The notes under the pieces were generated by a model. It ran no database searches. It had not been told where the DNA came from and was given only the letters and a program-made list of their open reading frames with translations. A stretch of DNA of 64,000 bases from Toxonevra muliebris (Eukaryota > Arthropoda > Insecta > Diptera > Pallopteridae), in the NCBI GenBank assembly GCA_963691655.1, contig OY829326.1, positions 71,975,235-72,039,234 of the forward strand, in the 5' to 3' direction. Below are positions 34,445-46,857 of this stretch, piece after piece; position 1 is the stretch's first letter, and every line of letters begins with the position of its first letter. A program made the translations under genes and the position numbers.

Positions 34445-34649
34445 GCTGTTGCATTTTTTTTGTCACTCTGGTTCGGGACTAGCGGAACTTTACACGTCTT
34501 AAGTCCTTTTACTCTGCGTACTTTTTGAACATATACGGGAGACATATGGACTTTTTTTTAGCAACATTTCTGATGGAATGGCCTGGATTTCTTGCCTTTT
34601 TGAAGATATATAGATCCTTTCCTTTTCATTTCGAAAAATGGTAATTTTG

Positions 34650-36520
34650 ATAAAAATGTCGACCCATGTCTGAAAAATCAAAAAATTGCCTATATCTCAA
34701 AAACCTGAGTTGCTACGACAAAACAACAGATTCGGATTCAGCGGGCCAAAAGACATTATGAACCATCAAATTTGGAGATGGGCATTGTCATTTTTTTCAT
34801 TTTGTTGTATAGTGTTATTTAAAATTTGTTTTTTTATATAATTTTTAAATCAATCAAAATTGCTTACCGCTTTTTGGGATTAAATTTTTTTACTCGAAGT
34901 TATTGGTAGGTGCTTAAAGCTAGATGAACTTACCGAAACCCAAAATGGAAAAATAAAAGGAAAAATTACAAGCTCTTGCCAAATTGTTGATGATTACTCG
35001 ACCACACTGTCACCGCATTTCCCCTATATTAAATTAACAACTGTAAATTGCAAAAATTTCTCAACTATTTTACAAGTATTGTACTACAGTAGCAGTGATT
35101 CATACGTGCAATAATAATCACGTGATTCTTTCATGCACATTTACATTTAAACAAAAATTAAAACTAAGACTTTATTGATTTTACGCTACATTCAAGTAAA
35201 TCTACTTCCGAGTGGCAATTATATAAACAAGTATGTGGCATAACACTCTGGCTACATACTACTGACCTCAATTCTTGTATGGAAAATTAATTTTTCCCTT
35301 ACATATTGTCATTCATTAGTTTAACCACTTGTTGTTGTTGTTTTTGTTAGACTTGTGTTTTGCCAACAACTAACACACATTTGTGAAAGCAAATAAAGTA
35401 AAAGTGAAACGCAATATGCCCATAAAAGTAGACAATAACAAATAAATACGAAGAAATCAAATTTCAAAGTGTATTTATCTGCAACTAATGACATTTCTTT
35501 GTTCTATCAATGAAGTAGGCAAAGAAAAGGAAAAAGTGAAAGCAAGACACAGAAGTTGAAGAAGAAGAAGTTGAGGATGAAGACAGAAATGTTATGCATG
35601 CTCTTTCCTTTTGTACTTAGTTTGCACTAATGTTTAAATCGCCTATAAATATGCTTTAATTAAATATCAAGTATTGCTTGAATGAGTAAATGCGTAATAG
35701 CTTAACATGTAAACTGATATCGTGTAATCACTGATTAGACACGCATCGGAAAATAGCGAAGATTAAAAAAAAAAATTATTTGTTATAATTAAATGAAGTT
35801 AACTTGCTGAAGTTAAATTAATATATTATGTTATGCCCACCATATCTTCATAGTCATTTTACACTTTTCTAAACACACGCTCGCCGCTGCTTTCCACTAA
35901 ATGAATTAGGAAACTCCTTTTTGTATCCTTTGTATACTGTCAAAAAACCATTAATTTTATTCAACACACATAACAAAAGCAAACTAATTTTTCTAAAACA
36001 AAAATACAAAACAAAAAATTTATGTATAATTTTATCTCTTACCATAAGATCGAAACAAAAACAACAACTGCTTAGTAGGTGTGATTCAGCGAAATTAAAA
36101 TTTTCACACTTCTTTACTCATCTTCTCATTAAATGTACGCCGGTGGCAAAACGAACCGACATTTTTACGAAAAGTCATTACCTTAGGGATTTCTAAAGAA
36201 TATATTCTATCCAATGAATGAGTGTATAAGTGTATGTGTGTGTGTGCGTGAATGCTGAGTTGCCATTGATAAATGATTGAACGACGTTGGCATTTATACT
36301 AAAAATGAAAAAAAGAATGTATAAAATAAATGGACAACAGGCGACAATGAAGTTTTGAAAAATAAATGGAATGGGTGGTGTTGGTTTTCTGAATATAGAG
36401 AGAGGGTGGTGGTGGTATGGAGTGGTGTGCTGGTTTTTCTCAAAAATAATAACATTTACCACAGAAATATTTAAAAATGTATGTATTTGCTTTTGTTGAT
36501 TTTTAAGAAATTAATTACTG
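34650..36520. other. Gene-free, single-copy-looking DNA
   Basis: No credible coding frame. Mixed composition with short GT, AAG and CAA runs; candidate regulatory interval by exclusion. Confidence 0.4.
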
Positions 36521-36936
36521 AATTTCACGCCTGCACGTATTTCTATTTGTACCGGAAGGAAGGAAGGAAATTGTGTTAAGGGCGAGAGAGAGAAAAACAC
36601 TTTAAGTAAATGTCACAAAACGGAAATTGGTTTTAGGGAAAGTTTGCCACGAAAAAAGTTAAAGCAAATTATTTAATTTATTAGCTGTAGCTTGAAAGAA
36701 CAGTCTCATCTAATAGATCTATACCTACTGAAGTTAAGTTCCTTGACCGAAATTATTCGTCAACCATTTCCGGGATTTACAACTCCATAAAAACGAAACA
36801 GTTTGGCCATTCCAAAAAAAAAAACAAAAACAGTTAATTTCACGCCTACATATGTTTGTGTTTGAACCGGAAAGAAGACAATTATGTTAAGGGGCGAGTG
36901 AGCCAAAAATGCATTAGGTGAATGTCGCTAAACTGA
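36521..36936 (+). repeat. Pair of diverged ~100-base direct repeats
   Basis: 36521-36621 and 36836-36936 align along their length: AATTTCACGCCTGCACGTAT / AATTTCACGCCTACATATGT, then ACCGGAAGGAAGG / ACCGGAAAGAAG, TGTTAAGGGCGAG / TGTTAAGGGGCGAG, and AAATGTCAC / GAATGTCGC. Spacing is 315 bases. No TIR or ORF; a local duplication of unknown role. Confidence 0.65.
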
Positions 36937-37058
36937 AGAAACTACTGCTACATGTAATACTCGGAGTTTCTAGTATACTTAAAAGAGTTTTTATTTTGAT
37001 TGAATATATTCTCATTTAATCAAAATCAAACATTTCTGAAGTGACATACATATAGGAC

Positions 37059-38127
37059 CAAGGCCGTATTTAGGGGGAGAGTTTTGGGGGTTCTGACCCC
37101 CGCCTCCCCCCCCCGAAATGTGAAAACTTTATTCTAATTTTTGAGATTAATTGCCAATGGATGGAAAAAAAGTCAAAATAAAATCTATTTAACAATATTT
37201 TTTACTTCCATCGGTTTTTTTTTCTAAAAAGTCAAATATAAAAAAAAAAAATTGAAGTCTTAATTACACTATGCGATCAAATCCGATTTGTTTTCTTCGA
37301 CATGAGGTTTGACTACGGATTCAAAAAGAGAAGGTGATACTGAGCGCTCCTGCATTCATAGTTTTTCTAGGTCAGTAACTGTTTTTGATTTGAGGTTTCG
37401 TCCTGAATCAGTTTAAAAAGTTTAAAAACTAATAAAAATATAAAAAAATTATCGGATCCTTGTAAAATAAGACTTGCTTGAACCCCAATTTTTTCCTTAA
37501 ACGTGACGTGATGGGAAGTTTTTGACCTCAGATTCGTGTTCAACGTGAAAAATTCTTTCGCAAAAACTTTATCTTATTAGCAAAACCCATCTTAAAATTA
37601 ATTTTTTAACGCATTATTGCTCAGAGCACCACGACTAGAAAGATCTCTTTCAATGCTGTGACTTCACGAATTTAGGGAATATAAGCCAACCTCATCCGGG
37701 TTCCTTATCATTGATAATGGCTCAAATTCCCAATGAAGATCATTTGAAAAAAATGAGCCTCTACTATTTTTGGTAATTTTTTTGAGGTTGGGTACATCAT
37801 CAGTAGTGGGAAGTCAATGAGTTAATGAAATTATGTCCCTCACGATAAAAAAAAATGTACTAGAATGCAAATTGAATAATATTTATTTGAAAAAATTTAA
37901 TTTGATTATTCTGGGAATTTTTTGTCACTTTTGGCCATTTTTTTAGGGTTAAGAATAAAAAAAAATCGGAAAATTTTTCCTAAAATTTTAATTTTATAGG
38001 GTCCATCAAATGTATCATTGATTTAATTTATTGTATTTCAAAATCAGTTTGATAAAAATTATTTATGAATATTTACTGGAACCCCCCTCCCCCCCCCCCC
38101 GAAAAAAAATTTCTGGCTACGGCCCTG
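37059..38127 (+). mobile_element. hAT-type non-autonomous element, copy B
   Basis: Same ends as copy A (CAAGGCCGTATTTAGGGGGA / CTGGCTACGGCCCTG) with an exact 8-base duplication TATAGGAC (37051-37058, 38128-38135). 1069 bases; C-rich tracts near each end. Confidence 0.92.
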
Positions 38128-38329
38128 TATAGGACAATAGGCATATCTGGGTTAAGAAAAATATATATAAAATACTTGTTCTGTATCGCATAGGGATCCC
38201 ATTTTATACAAACTCTCTGTACAAAAGAACTCTAATCAATCCGTAATATGTTCATATTTCTGAAGACATGAAAGACGGAGCACATTTTTTACCAAAAAGT
38301 TTCATTTCATCTATTTTATAAAATTCCAG

Positions 38330-40445
38330 ATAAAGTATTCCAAAAAGTGTTTAAAAAGGACCAGTTGGAGTGTGTATAGTGTGGCTCTTGCTGAGCAGTT
38401 TGATGGTTTTCGAGTTATAGCGATGGTAGACTTCTCGACACTACGATTGAAGTCCTGCAGAGCGGCGTTATTTCGGCTTTCCATCAGTCTTACCCGGAAC
38501 GTGAGTTTAAAAGTGGAATGACGCATCCTCTCGCAAAAAGGCAAAGTGTGGGAAAGTTGGCCAATAGAGCCAGAAAAACTGGGCTCCCTGCTAAAAGCCC
38601 ATGCTTTAGCACAAAGCGAGTACAAGAAGCAGATTAAGGAGGCCAAACTTTCATCACAGCAAAACTTCAGTGGACAAATAGAGGACATTAATGCTTTCTT
38701 ACGACTTCAGAAATATTTTTCTAGAAATCATGAGGCTAAGATTGATGTTCTTAATAAGTCTGATGGTAGTTTTACGAACTTGCTTAGCTGATGAAGACAC
38801 ATTTTTTGGGGTATCAGTTCTGACAGACCAATGAGTCCAACCAGCAGCTCAATGGAACCTAGTATTGAAATTAAGGAGATCGCGGGGAAGATTGTTACGA
38901 AGGCAAAGGTCAGGGCAGTTGTCTTAACTTTCTCTTCGTATAAATATCCAAGACCCGACGAAATATAAGTCTGCTTATCAGCAACCGAAGCTGTGGACTA
39001 TCAGTCTTTCATCCTTTCTCCTAAAGGGCCTTGAAACACTCATTAATTTCTGATTGAAAATGGTTGAGCTGGTTCCAAAACCGCTCCAAGAGAGGTAAAA
39101 CTACGGAAACAGCTTTAGTAGAAGTTACGGGTCGTTCTCAACACGTCCCTGGACAGGAAACAGTTCGATCTGGTAGTTTGTATGGACATTGAAAGGGCAT
39201 TTGGCAATCCGTCTTTTGACTAGATTGTGAACACAGTTCAGTGTAAAGGCATCAGCGCTACTATAGTGTACTGGATCCTTGCTATGCCAACTAGCAGGTA
39301 AATTAGGTGGCTACACTAAAACTGTGCAATACACTAACGGATTTGCACAGGTGAGGTGTTCTTTCAACCACACTGTGGAAACTCCTAGTAGATTCACTCA
39401 TCTTGAAACTCATTCTTCCGGGGGTTACGCTTATCATCAGCGGTTTCAACTTGGCTTAATTATACTTGCGGTGAAATCCGGTCTCTAAATGATGTTGAGG
39501 ACAGGCATTATCGGTCAACCCTGGAAAGTCAGAGATGAAGTTGTTTCCAAAAAAAGCTGCCACATGTAAGGTGGCTTACCTTCTTAGACACACAGTTACT
39601 ACCCTCCCATAGGATCAAATACTTGGGAGTCATTCCTGATCCCAAGATTTTAGTTGATGAGAATCTCGATTCCTGGGCGACGAAAGCCGTAATATTAATG
39701 CAGTAATGTCGTAGTATGTTTGGGTAAAATTGGTGTTAAAGCCCAAAGATAGTTTACTGGATATATCTATTTATTGTTAGACTATACCTAGCCTAGGGAG
39801 CTATAGCATGGTGGCCGAGAAATGCCTCGAAATGCCTTCTGGGAAGTCTATAGTAACACGAATATGCTTCCATCCACCTTTATGGAAGCACTACTATACC
39901 TACTACAACGCAACTGCTTAGTGGCCATGGGTGCTTCAAGCAGTACTTGCATAGAATCAACACCGGAGAAGAAGACCCGTTTTGCCCAAGATGCCCAGAG
40001 GAACGGGAGAACGCGCAGCATATACTTTTTAAATGCCCGCGTTTTAACAAAAACAGAGATGAGCTGGAGAAAGCCTTTGGAGAACCATCTAAAGAAAGGA
40101 ATATGACGACCCAGATGTGTAACACAGCGGAAAAATGGAATGCAGCATGCAAGGTTGCTGTAGATGTGATGACCACTCTGTATAATGCAGAACGTGCGCG
40201 CAAAGTCGAGCGCACGGCAAATACTACAAATATGGAGCCAGATATCGTCAATCGACGATAAAACCGAACAGAATTGGACAGAAACCAATGCTGACGATTG
40301 AGCACTAAGCTCATTACGGCCTTCCGACGTAATACCTAACGGTGGTTCCGGGAGGAATATCCGTACGGACGAGAGGTGGTTTTAGCGTGAGAATTTCACG
40401 CTCTGACTGGGTGGCTTTTTATGCTTTCCTCCTCGTTAAAAAAAT
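38330..40445 (+). mobile_element. Degraded R1/LOA-type non-LTR retrotransposon
   Basis: Fragments of reverse transcriptase appear in order across several frames: WPIEPEKLGSLLKAHALAQS-type linker region near 38550-38790; KTTETALVEV and DLVVCMDIERAFGNPSF (the catalytic-palm A motif) near 39100-39220; RIKYLGVIPDPK near 39613; and IAWWPRNASK near 39805. The 3' region 39947-40261 gives FCPRCPEERENAQHILFKCP, the C-terminal zinc knuckle. The 3' tail (40300-40430, GGTGGTTCCGGGAGG) is GC-rich. Many frameshifts and stops; the endonuclease is not seen. Confidence 0.82.
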
Positions 40446-40479
40446 GGATATAAAGGATATGTTAAGTCGGTGAAGATAT

Positions 40480-40720
40480 GATTTGAAACTCATTGTTGGA
40501 CTCGTCACAGGTTTCTGTAAAATCAAGGAATCGAGTCTATGTGATGCATGTCTAGAAGATGATGAAACCGCAGATCATTTTATTTGTGAATGTCCTGCTT
40601 TTTCTCGGACAAGACGTGCTAAATTGGGCAAACACTTTTGACGAATTTGCAGCTTAATTAAGTTAGGAGAGTGTTTCTCGTACGGGCGAAGTTCAATGGA
40701 CTTATTTGTCTACATGCTCC
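40480..40720 (+). pseudogene. Second LINE 3' fragment
   Basis: LVTGFCKIKESSLCDACLED followed by DETADHFICECPAFSRTRRA is a C-x2-C...H-x4-C zinc knuckle preceded by the end of an RNase H-like region, typical of I/jockey/LOA LINEs. It differs from the element just upstream, so it is a separate insertion. Confidence 0.68.
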
Positions 40721-40729
40721 TCGCTTTTT

Positions 40730-42870
40730 GCAGACTTTAATATTATATAATACCAGCACAAGCGTGTCTTTGAATCTTGAACTCGAATCCCTGCATTTGT
40801 CAAAGGTTCAAGTAAATCAAGGATCTTAAATTCTTGCATTTATCTGATTTCTTCAATGTTTTTCTGATATTTAAATAAAGATTAATACAAAATCATGAAA
40901 TATCTGGAGGACTTTAGACATTTCTTAATTAATACTTGACATAAAATATATAAAAACAATATTCATATAGGTACATGATATTCATGATAATATTTCAATT
41001 TGTATTGGCTTCTTAGTAAACCTACCCAAATGTGCAGACCCTTTTCACACCCAATAATAACAACAGCAACAACATTATTAGAGAGATTATTTTATACTTG
41101 GTGTCTTTGTCAACGAAATCGCCCTAATTTCCCTCCATTTATGCCTTTTCAATTGTTTTTTGAATGTGAACACATATGTACTTTAGGCTAAGTATTTTAA
41201 CCCTGACAATGTTCTGCTCGATTTTTCATTACACGCAAAGGAATATTTGCACCTAAGGCTACAAATAACTACCAAGGTACACACACGCACACACTCAAAC
41301 TTTATCAATAGACAACACAAAAATAATAAGAAAAGGAACAAAATTTTCGTAACCAAAAATCAAAGCGTTACAAATTGCGGGTTGTACTCATCGACTTCAC
41401 GACTTTCGAAAGTGTGTGTGTCTGCCATGCCGCTTAAGCCTGAGTGCTGAGGTTGAGCTACTTTCACTGCGCTTAACGCTGGATTAGTACCGCGTGTTTG
41501 TCGGCATTCCAACCCGAAACACAGCACGTGACTTGACATTGCATTATGCGTTCATATTTGTACCCCCCTAGAAAAAAAAAAAGAAAAAAAGAAAAGAATC
41601 AAAAATGTTAAAAACTGGAGTGGTATTACTATGTAGATAAAGTTGTTGCAATTTTTTTTTTTTTTTTTTTGCTCGTTGAATGTTTTTCTCATTGTTCTTT
41701 ATTATTGAAATCCGATTATTTGTAGTAATCACAGCAATACGCCAGGATTTAGTTAGCTCGTTCACTCACTCTCTCTCTCTCTCTCTCTCTTTCATCTATT
41801 CACACTTCATTATCGTTTACTATTCGAGTTTCGTTTAAGCGTTTGTGCGCGCGCTGGCCACTCGTAACTTAATTATGTCACTTTAAGCAAATATCATCTG
41901 AAAATTTTATCACAAAAATTGTGACAAATGAATTTTCATTTTACCATGAAAATCAATTTCCCAATCATATTAATTTTCATTAGCAGTAGTCGATATATGC
42001 CCAGAGATTTGTTTAGAAATTTATTTAGATATCAAAATGACGATTATGGCGATTAGCATGACGCGTGTCCACCATTCCCGGTTGTCTGTATCAATCTGAA
42101 TTGCTATGCTTGGTACTTGACATGTTTTTTCTTTTCTGATATGTAAATGTGGAGTGACCAATTCGGAATTTGTCTTTTTTGCAGCGTTTTAGCATTGACA
42201 ATTTCATTTTTTCTTTGAGGTGCAAAGGTCAACTATATATTATGGCAAATGATAACTGTCGCCCAAACATGCATGGTTGTCATAAATATGTTAATTTGTG
42301 AGAATTTTTCTAGTTTTTTTTTGGGATTTTTTTTTGCATAATTCAGCACGGTTCTCATAATTTTTGATGATTAGCAGCCCGATTAGTTATACCAAACAAA
42401 TAATTTTGTTTATAGTTTGGAAATGGGGATGATTTTATGTGCATGGAATCAGCATCAATGCATCTGCTCTTATAATCTAGTTATAATGAAATGTACAATG
42501 TACCAGCAATTGAGACTGCGACTAGGTCTATTGATAAATAATTTTGTATGTTTGGAGATGCGAGTTTGATTTTGAAAATAATCTTAAATCTAAGCTTAAC
42601 ATTTCAAACTCAAAGCACGGCCGAAATATTGATTTTCGATTAAACAGGCAAAAGGTGAACGTAATTAGTAAATGATGTTTTTAGTTATTACGATTTATTT
42701 TCAATTATAAGAATAGGGAATAAACTTGCTGATTAAATCAAAATATTTCTTCAGTATTTTTGATGGCTGTGAAATTAAAAAAAAGTATTTTTTTCTTCTA
42801 AATCTATTTGATTGCCAGTTTTGGGTCTGATTTATGAAAATATATATATAATTTTCAACTTTTATTGTTT
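40730..42870. other. Gene-free intergenic DNA
   Basis: No coding frame. Contains a (CT)n microsatellite at 41768-41791 and a TG/CA-rich stretch near 41280. 41850-42700 is single-copy-looking and AT-rich. Confidence 0.4.
41768..41791. repeat. (CT)n microsatellite
   Basis: Twelve CT units; also a possible GAGA-factor site. Confidence 0.9.
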
Positions 42871-42883
42871 ATAATGGTCATAC

Positions 42884-43171
42884 GGACGACCTCGATAGTC
42901 TAGTGAGTAGTGCACTAGCCTTTCATCCGGGCGGTTTGGGTTCGATTCCCGTCTTCGTCTGGTGTTTAATTCTCATAACCTTCTTATGTTCACTAACAAT
43001 ATGAAGTGTATGAAAATTATAAGAAAGTATACAAGTAAACCACCAAGCTGATAAAAAATTGCTAGACCGCCGTTTGGCATCGGCGTTAAACTGTAGGTTC
43101 AGCTATGTCGTATCACAATGGGCCGTTCAGGCTTAAGTGTGCCTCTCTACAGAAACTGTAACTTAATCTGT
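42884..43171 (+). mobile_element. tRNA-derived SINE
   Basis: Flanked by an exact 9-base duplication TGGTCATAC (42875-42883, 43172-43180). The first ~75 bases are tRNA-like (Asp/Glu type): A box TAGTCTAGTGAG at 42896-42907, anticodon-loop-like CCTTTCATCC, and B box GGTTCGATTCC at 42939-42949, a perfect pol III internal promoter match. The acceptor ends pair only partly, and the remaining ~210 bases end with a LINE-tail-like segment (ATGGGCCGTTCAGGCTTAAG), so it is a SINE rather than a working tRNA. Confidence 0.85.
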
Positions 43172-43369
43172 TGGTCATACAAGCTACTAAATATGCATTA
43201 CGTTCTATACTTTTTTTAGTAAAAAAAACATCTTATTTCTCCTATCTAAATTCGCAATGTATTTATAGCAAACGTTGGACAAAACTCAAAAAAATTATAT
43301 TGATATTTTGAAGAAAAACGCAAATATGAAAATTACAAACGAAAAAAGTTTTCTAGGTGTGCGTTAGGG

Positions 43370-43870
43370 TGGTCCTTATATTTGAATTTTCTAAAAGTTT
43401 AGCTCCCAAACGTCTGTCTTGTTTCAATCAATAAAGAAACAATCTCTACAAAATTTTAGCTCAATCGGGCAACTGCGAGGCGGCCCTCATCGACCATAAA
43501 GTTGTACATTGTCGCCTGCAAAGTCATTTTTTCAGATAAATCAATTTTTTGTTCTTGAAGAACATTTTTCAATGAAGAAACTAAACCGAGATGTTTAACT
43601 AGAATTGTTAAAGTTAACAATGATTTACGCATTCAAGATACACCTTTTTCAAGACCAGTTTCAGTTATTTCATATTTCTCTTCCTCGAGTGTTCGTTCGA
43701 GACTAGTTTCTGTTACAAGATGGAGTTAAAGCACTTTGTCATTACTTTTTGTTCATGCGTCAATTGATAAATTATCAGGATATTGATCAAGAAATCAGAG
43801 AAGTGTTGCGGACAAATTTGTCACCCACCTCGAGTACTTAGCTCCCCAAACTGTGGCTCTATCTTTATTT
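43370..43870. other. Possible repeat remnant
   Basis: Begins GTTAGGGTGGTCCTTATATT, a phrase of the kind that opens dispersed repeats; no borders or coding content could be defined. Confidence 0.3.
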
Positions 43871-43989
43871 GATGAAAATGTTCCAACAACGATTAAGACA
43901 AATAAAGCTTATGGTAAATTTTACCCCACCTTGTGAAATAAAGTACCAGTTTTGTTGAACTTCATAGATGAGATGGCATACAAACATGC

Positions 43990-44470
43990 AAAATATCAAA
44001 AAAATTCTGACCATGCTACAATGTAGAAAGAACCACCAGAGTCCGCACAGACATAGTTAGACTAACTGCTGTCAGTTCGGGTCACTGGCCAAGATTGGCA
44101 TCGCCTTCAACAACCACTGTCGTAGCTGCAATGACATCCGTGAAAAGGAAACGGTCGAACACTTACTTTGTAAGTGCCCGGCCCTGGCCAATACACGACT
44201 CCGTCTACTAGGTAGGCCATCTTTAGATGACCTAAAGGACGTCTCTACAAAAGACTTCAACAAACTCATTAGATTCTTGAACCAGGCAAGATGGATCTAA
44301 CCACGATGGTGGATCCGATCATTGTCCGATATAAAACGTCCGAGAACATCCATCATTCCAGGGTTTTGTGGTATCAAAACTGCACTATCAAAACTGTGGT
44401 ATCAAAACTGCACCGAGCGGCATGCAACGCGCTCGGTCACCACGTCCACCTAACCTTTGTTGAACTTAAA
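43990..44470 (+). pseudogene. LOA-type LINE 3' end fragment
   Basis: With one frameshift near 44085 it reads SLAKIGIAFNNHCRSCNDIR, then EKETVEHLLCKCPALANTRL and GRPSLDDLKDVSTKDFNKLI. This is the C-terminal C-x2-C...H-x4-C zinc knuckle and the conserved FLDDLxDVS tail of dipteran LOA-like retrotransposons. Upstream ~43990-44070 (RVRTDIVRLTAV) probably belongs to it; the 3' UTR (44340-44470) has short internal duplications (ATCAAAACTG three times). Confidence 0.78.
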
Positions 44471-44479
44471 AAAAATGTT

Positions 44480-46330
44480 TTCAAATTAAAAATGTTATTA
44501 GCTTGTTTTAAAAGAACAAATAATTATCAAAAAATCTTTTTTTTTACTAAACTTTTTTAGTAAAGTTAAAAGGTAAAAAATTCACCCCCATAGTTAAAGG
44601 TTAATATTGAAAGCAGGCTACAAAAAACTCATTTTTCTTCGTTTATAAACATCGAGTTTTCGTTTTTGTAACACCTGGTTCGAAAATTTTCTTCGCGAAA
44701 TTTTCTACCAGCACCGATTTCTTCAACAAAGAAGTTTCAACATGGAAAAGCGATCTATGGTTACAAAAATGTAAATGAAAAACTTGAAAAAAAGTTGTTG
44801 ACGATGACGTTGCAGAAAAAAATGTGAAACCTCGTTCAGGACTACAAAAAAAATTTCACAAAGAATGAAGCAAATCGTTGCCGATGACCGAAAAAAATAA
44901 CTAACTAGTTACTACTAAATTCTTTCTTATAGAGCGGATACACGAGAGTGAATTTCGTTGAAATTTTAAATTTCAAATTTGTGTGGATACACGACAAAAA
45001 AGGAATTTCATTGAGAATCGAGTTTCGTTTTTGACTGATTATAAGTTTGAAGAAGAAGAATTTTTGTGTGTGTTTTGTGAAAATAAATATAAATTGGAAT
45101 GCTGCCTTTCAATCGAATTATGGTTAATTGGAAGAATAGCAATGAGTTGCTCTCCGGCTACATTAATTTATTTTTCCACTCTTAATTTTGTTAATAAATA
45201 AAAGGTAAAAAGGAACAACAGCTTAAGTTTATTTTCATGTCAGCCAAGTTTAATAGCTTTTAATAAAATTATTAAAAAAAAAAACTATAGCATTGTTTCA
45301 AACGGCTTTATCTTCAAATTAAAGATCATTCTTAAAACGATTTATAATTCTAAAATTTTTTTAAAAATAAAATTCGCATCAGTTTATTACTCATAGTCAA
45401 AAATATGCCATAAAATATTTTCCGTCTTAAGTCAAGTTGTGCAATTTTTCATTTTTAAAACAGGAATATTGCAATAGCAGCTGTTATGAAAACAAAATGC
45501 AAAATGTCTAAAAACTATATCTTATATTTACCCTGTTTTTTTGAAGCCACGTTTATGAGGTTTGCTGAGTTACTTTCGGCATTTCAAGTGAATTTCGTTG
45601 AAATTCTTGTAAAATTTATAATTGAATCTATAGGTATTATTTCTGTAAATAAAAATACGTTTCTCGTATGCGTTTAGTTTTCATGTTGTTAATTTAAAAA
45701 AATTTGTTTCAGAATGTTTTCACACAATTTCCTGGATGTGTCCAAATACATTTCTCTAGGAAGAAACAAGAAAATGGTTAAGTTAGGGAAGACTATACCG
45801 TTTTTGAACGGAGTTAATAGTTGCGTATACTATATTTTAACTTTAAGGCGTGTGAGGGTTATCTAGAAGTTGTCTGATGGAGATGAAGCACAACCCCGTT
45901 TTTTCTTGACTGGAACCAGATTAGTGGAAGGGAGTAGCAACATTTTTACTTTTGAAAATTCGCCTATAGCTAAGGGCCACCCTAGTGTGCGTAATTGTCT
46001 CCAAAACTCACCTGAACTTATTAGTGGTGAAGGTTTCTGCTTTAATAGAATCTCTTATTCTAAACATCACAATTTATAACAAAATTCTTCAGAAATGTGG
46101 AAAAATTTTGAAGATTTTGGGGGATTAAATTTTTAGTGATGAATATCAACTTTTAGTGGTTTTGCCTTTGAAGAGTTTATTACAAACTTCGTACAAAGCT
46201 CTTTTGAGTATACTTATCAGTAGTGAAGTCCTTTATTCTATTTAAATCAAAGGGACAAAAAATACTCACCATTTTATATAAATTTAATCTTCATTTGCAA
46301 CATCTCAATTTATGTATAAGTCATAAATAT
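44480..46330. other. Gene-free stretch with probable decayed repeats
   Basis: GTGAATTTCGTTGAAATT occurs twice (44949, 45589) and GCGGATACACGA / GTGGATACACGA near 44935 and 44980, suggesting an old element whose ends I could not fix. Short ORFs (45870-46079 among others) carry no recognisable family. Confidence 0.35.
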
Positions 46331-46331
46331 T

Positions 46332-46473
46332 AGCCTTAGTCACGAATGGTACAACTGGTCTTGCATCATTGCATATGCAAAATATTTCTGTTATCATAAC
46401 AACAAATATATGCGATATGCAATAACAATTTGCAATGATGCAAGGCCATTTGCAACTTATCGTGAATAGGGCT
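46332..46473. mobile_element. AGCCC-type MITE, copy 2
   Basis: Related to 3818-3946: ends AGCCTTAGTCACGAA / TCGTGAATAGGGCT with internal TTGCATATGCAAAATATTTC and CAACAAATATATGCGATATG. No ORF. Confidence 0.68.
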
Positions 46474-46857
46474 ATTATTTTAAAATGATAGCGAGCGAAT
46501 TTCCCATGTGAGAATTTTTACCTATGAGAATTTTATTTAGAGATTTTATCGATTGATACGACAATTTGGAAATTTTTTCTTAGCTTCCCTGTGCTCTGCG
46601 AAATAAAGCCCAAAAACGAAATAAGGCAACCAAAATTTCCATAGGATACAAAAACACGAATAATTGGGGTGTTATTTCTTTTTTGGGGCTTTCGTTATGA
46701 AATAAAGCCCGTTTTTTTTTTTTGTGTTTTTTGTTTTGTGTTTCTTTATTTAATTTTTTAATTCTTATTAAAATACTAAACTAGACAAAAAAAACAGAAC
46801 GCTTTCGTTCACTCATAAGCAATTAAAATTTTAATCAAAAATGTTGTAACATATATA

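Larger units (their letters stand above)
32860..34640 (-). pseudogene. DD37E Tc1-like transposase, split by a solo LTR
   Basis: On the minus strand the upstream part (34350-34640) reads MSPVYVQKVRRVKGLKTCKV and PNQSDKKNATA. After the LTR it resumes as KTRAQKLYDKIVHNFDC with MIMDDETYV (first catalytic Asp, about 33300), KFAKKYLVWQAICQCG, FWPDL (second Asp), and PPNCPELRQIEKYWAI (Glu, near 32960). Removing the LTR and one 4-base duplication restores the reading frame at the break, so the transposase frame was intact there when the LTR landed. Other small frameshifts are present. Confidence 0.87.

Noticed and set aside
42884..42962. A functional tRNA gene (Asp/Glu-like)
   Set aside because: Pol III boxes are good but the acceptor stem pairs poorly, and the unit continues as a 288-base insert with a 9-base target duplication, i.e. 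a SINE.
45870..46079. 69-codon ORF
   Set aside because: No family features; lies in a region with decayed repeats and starts at a non-ATG codon.
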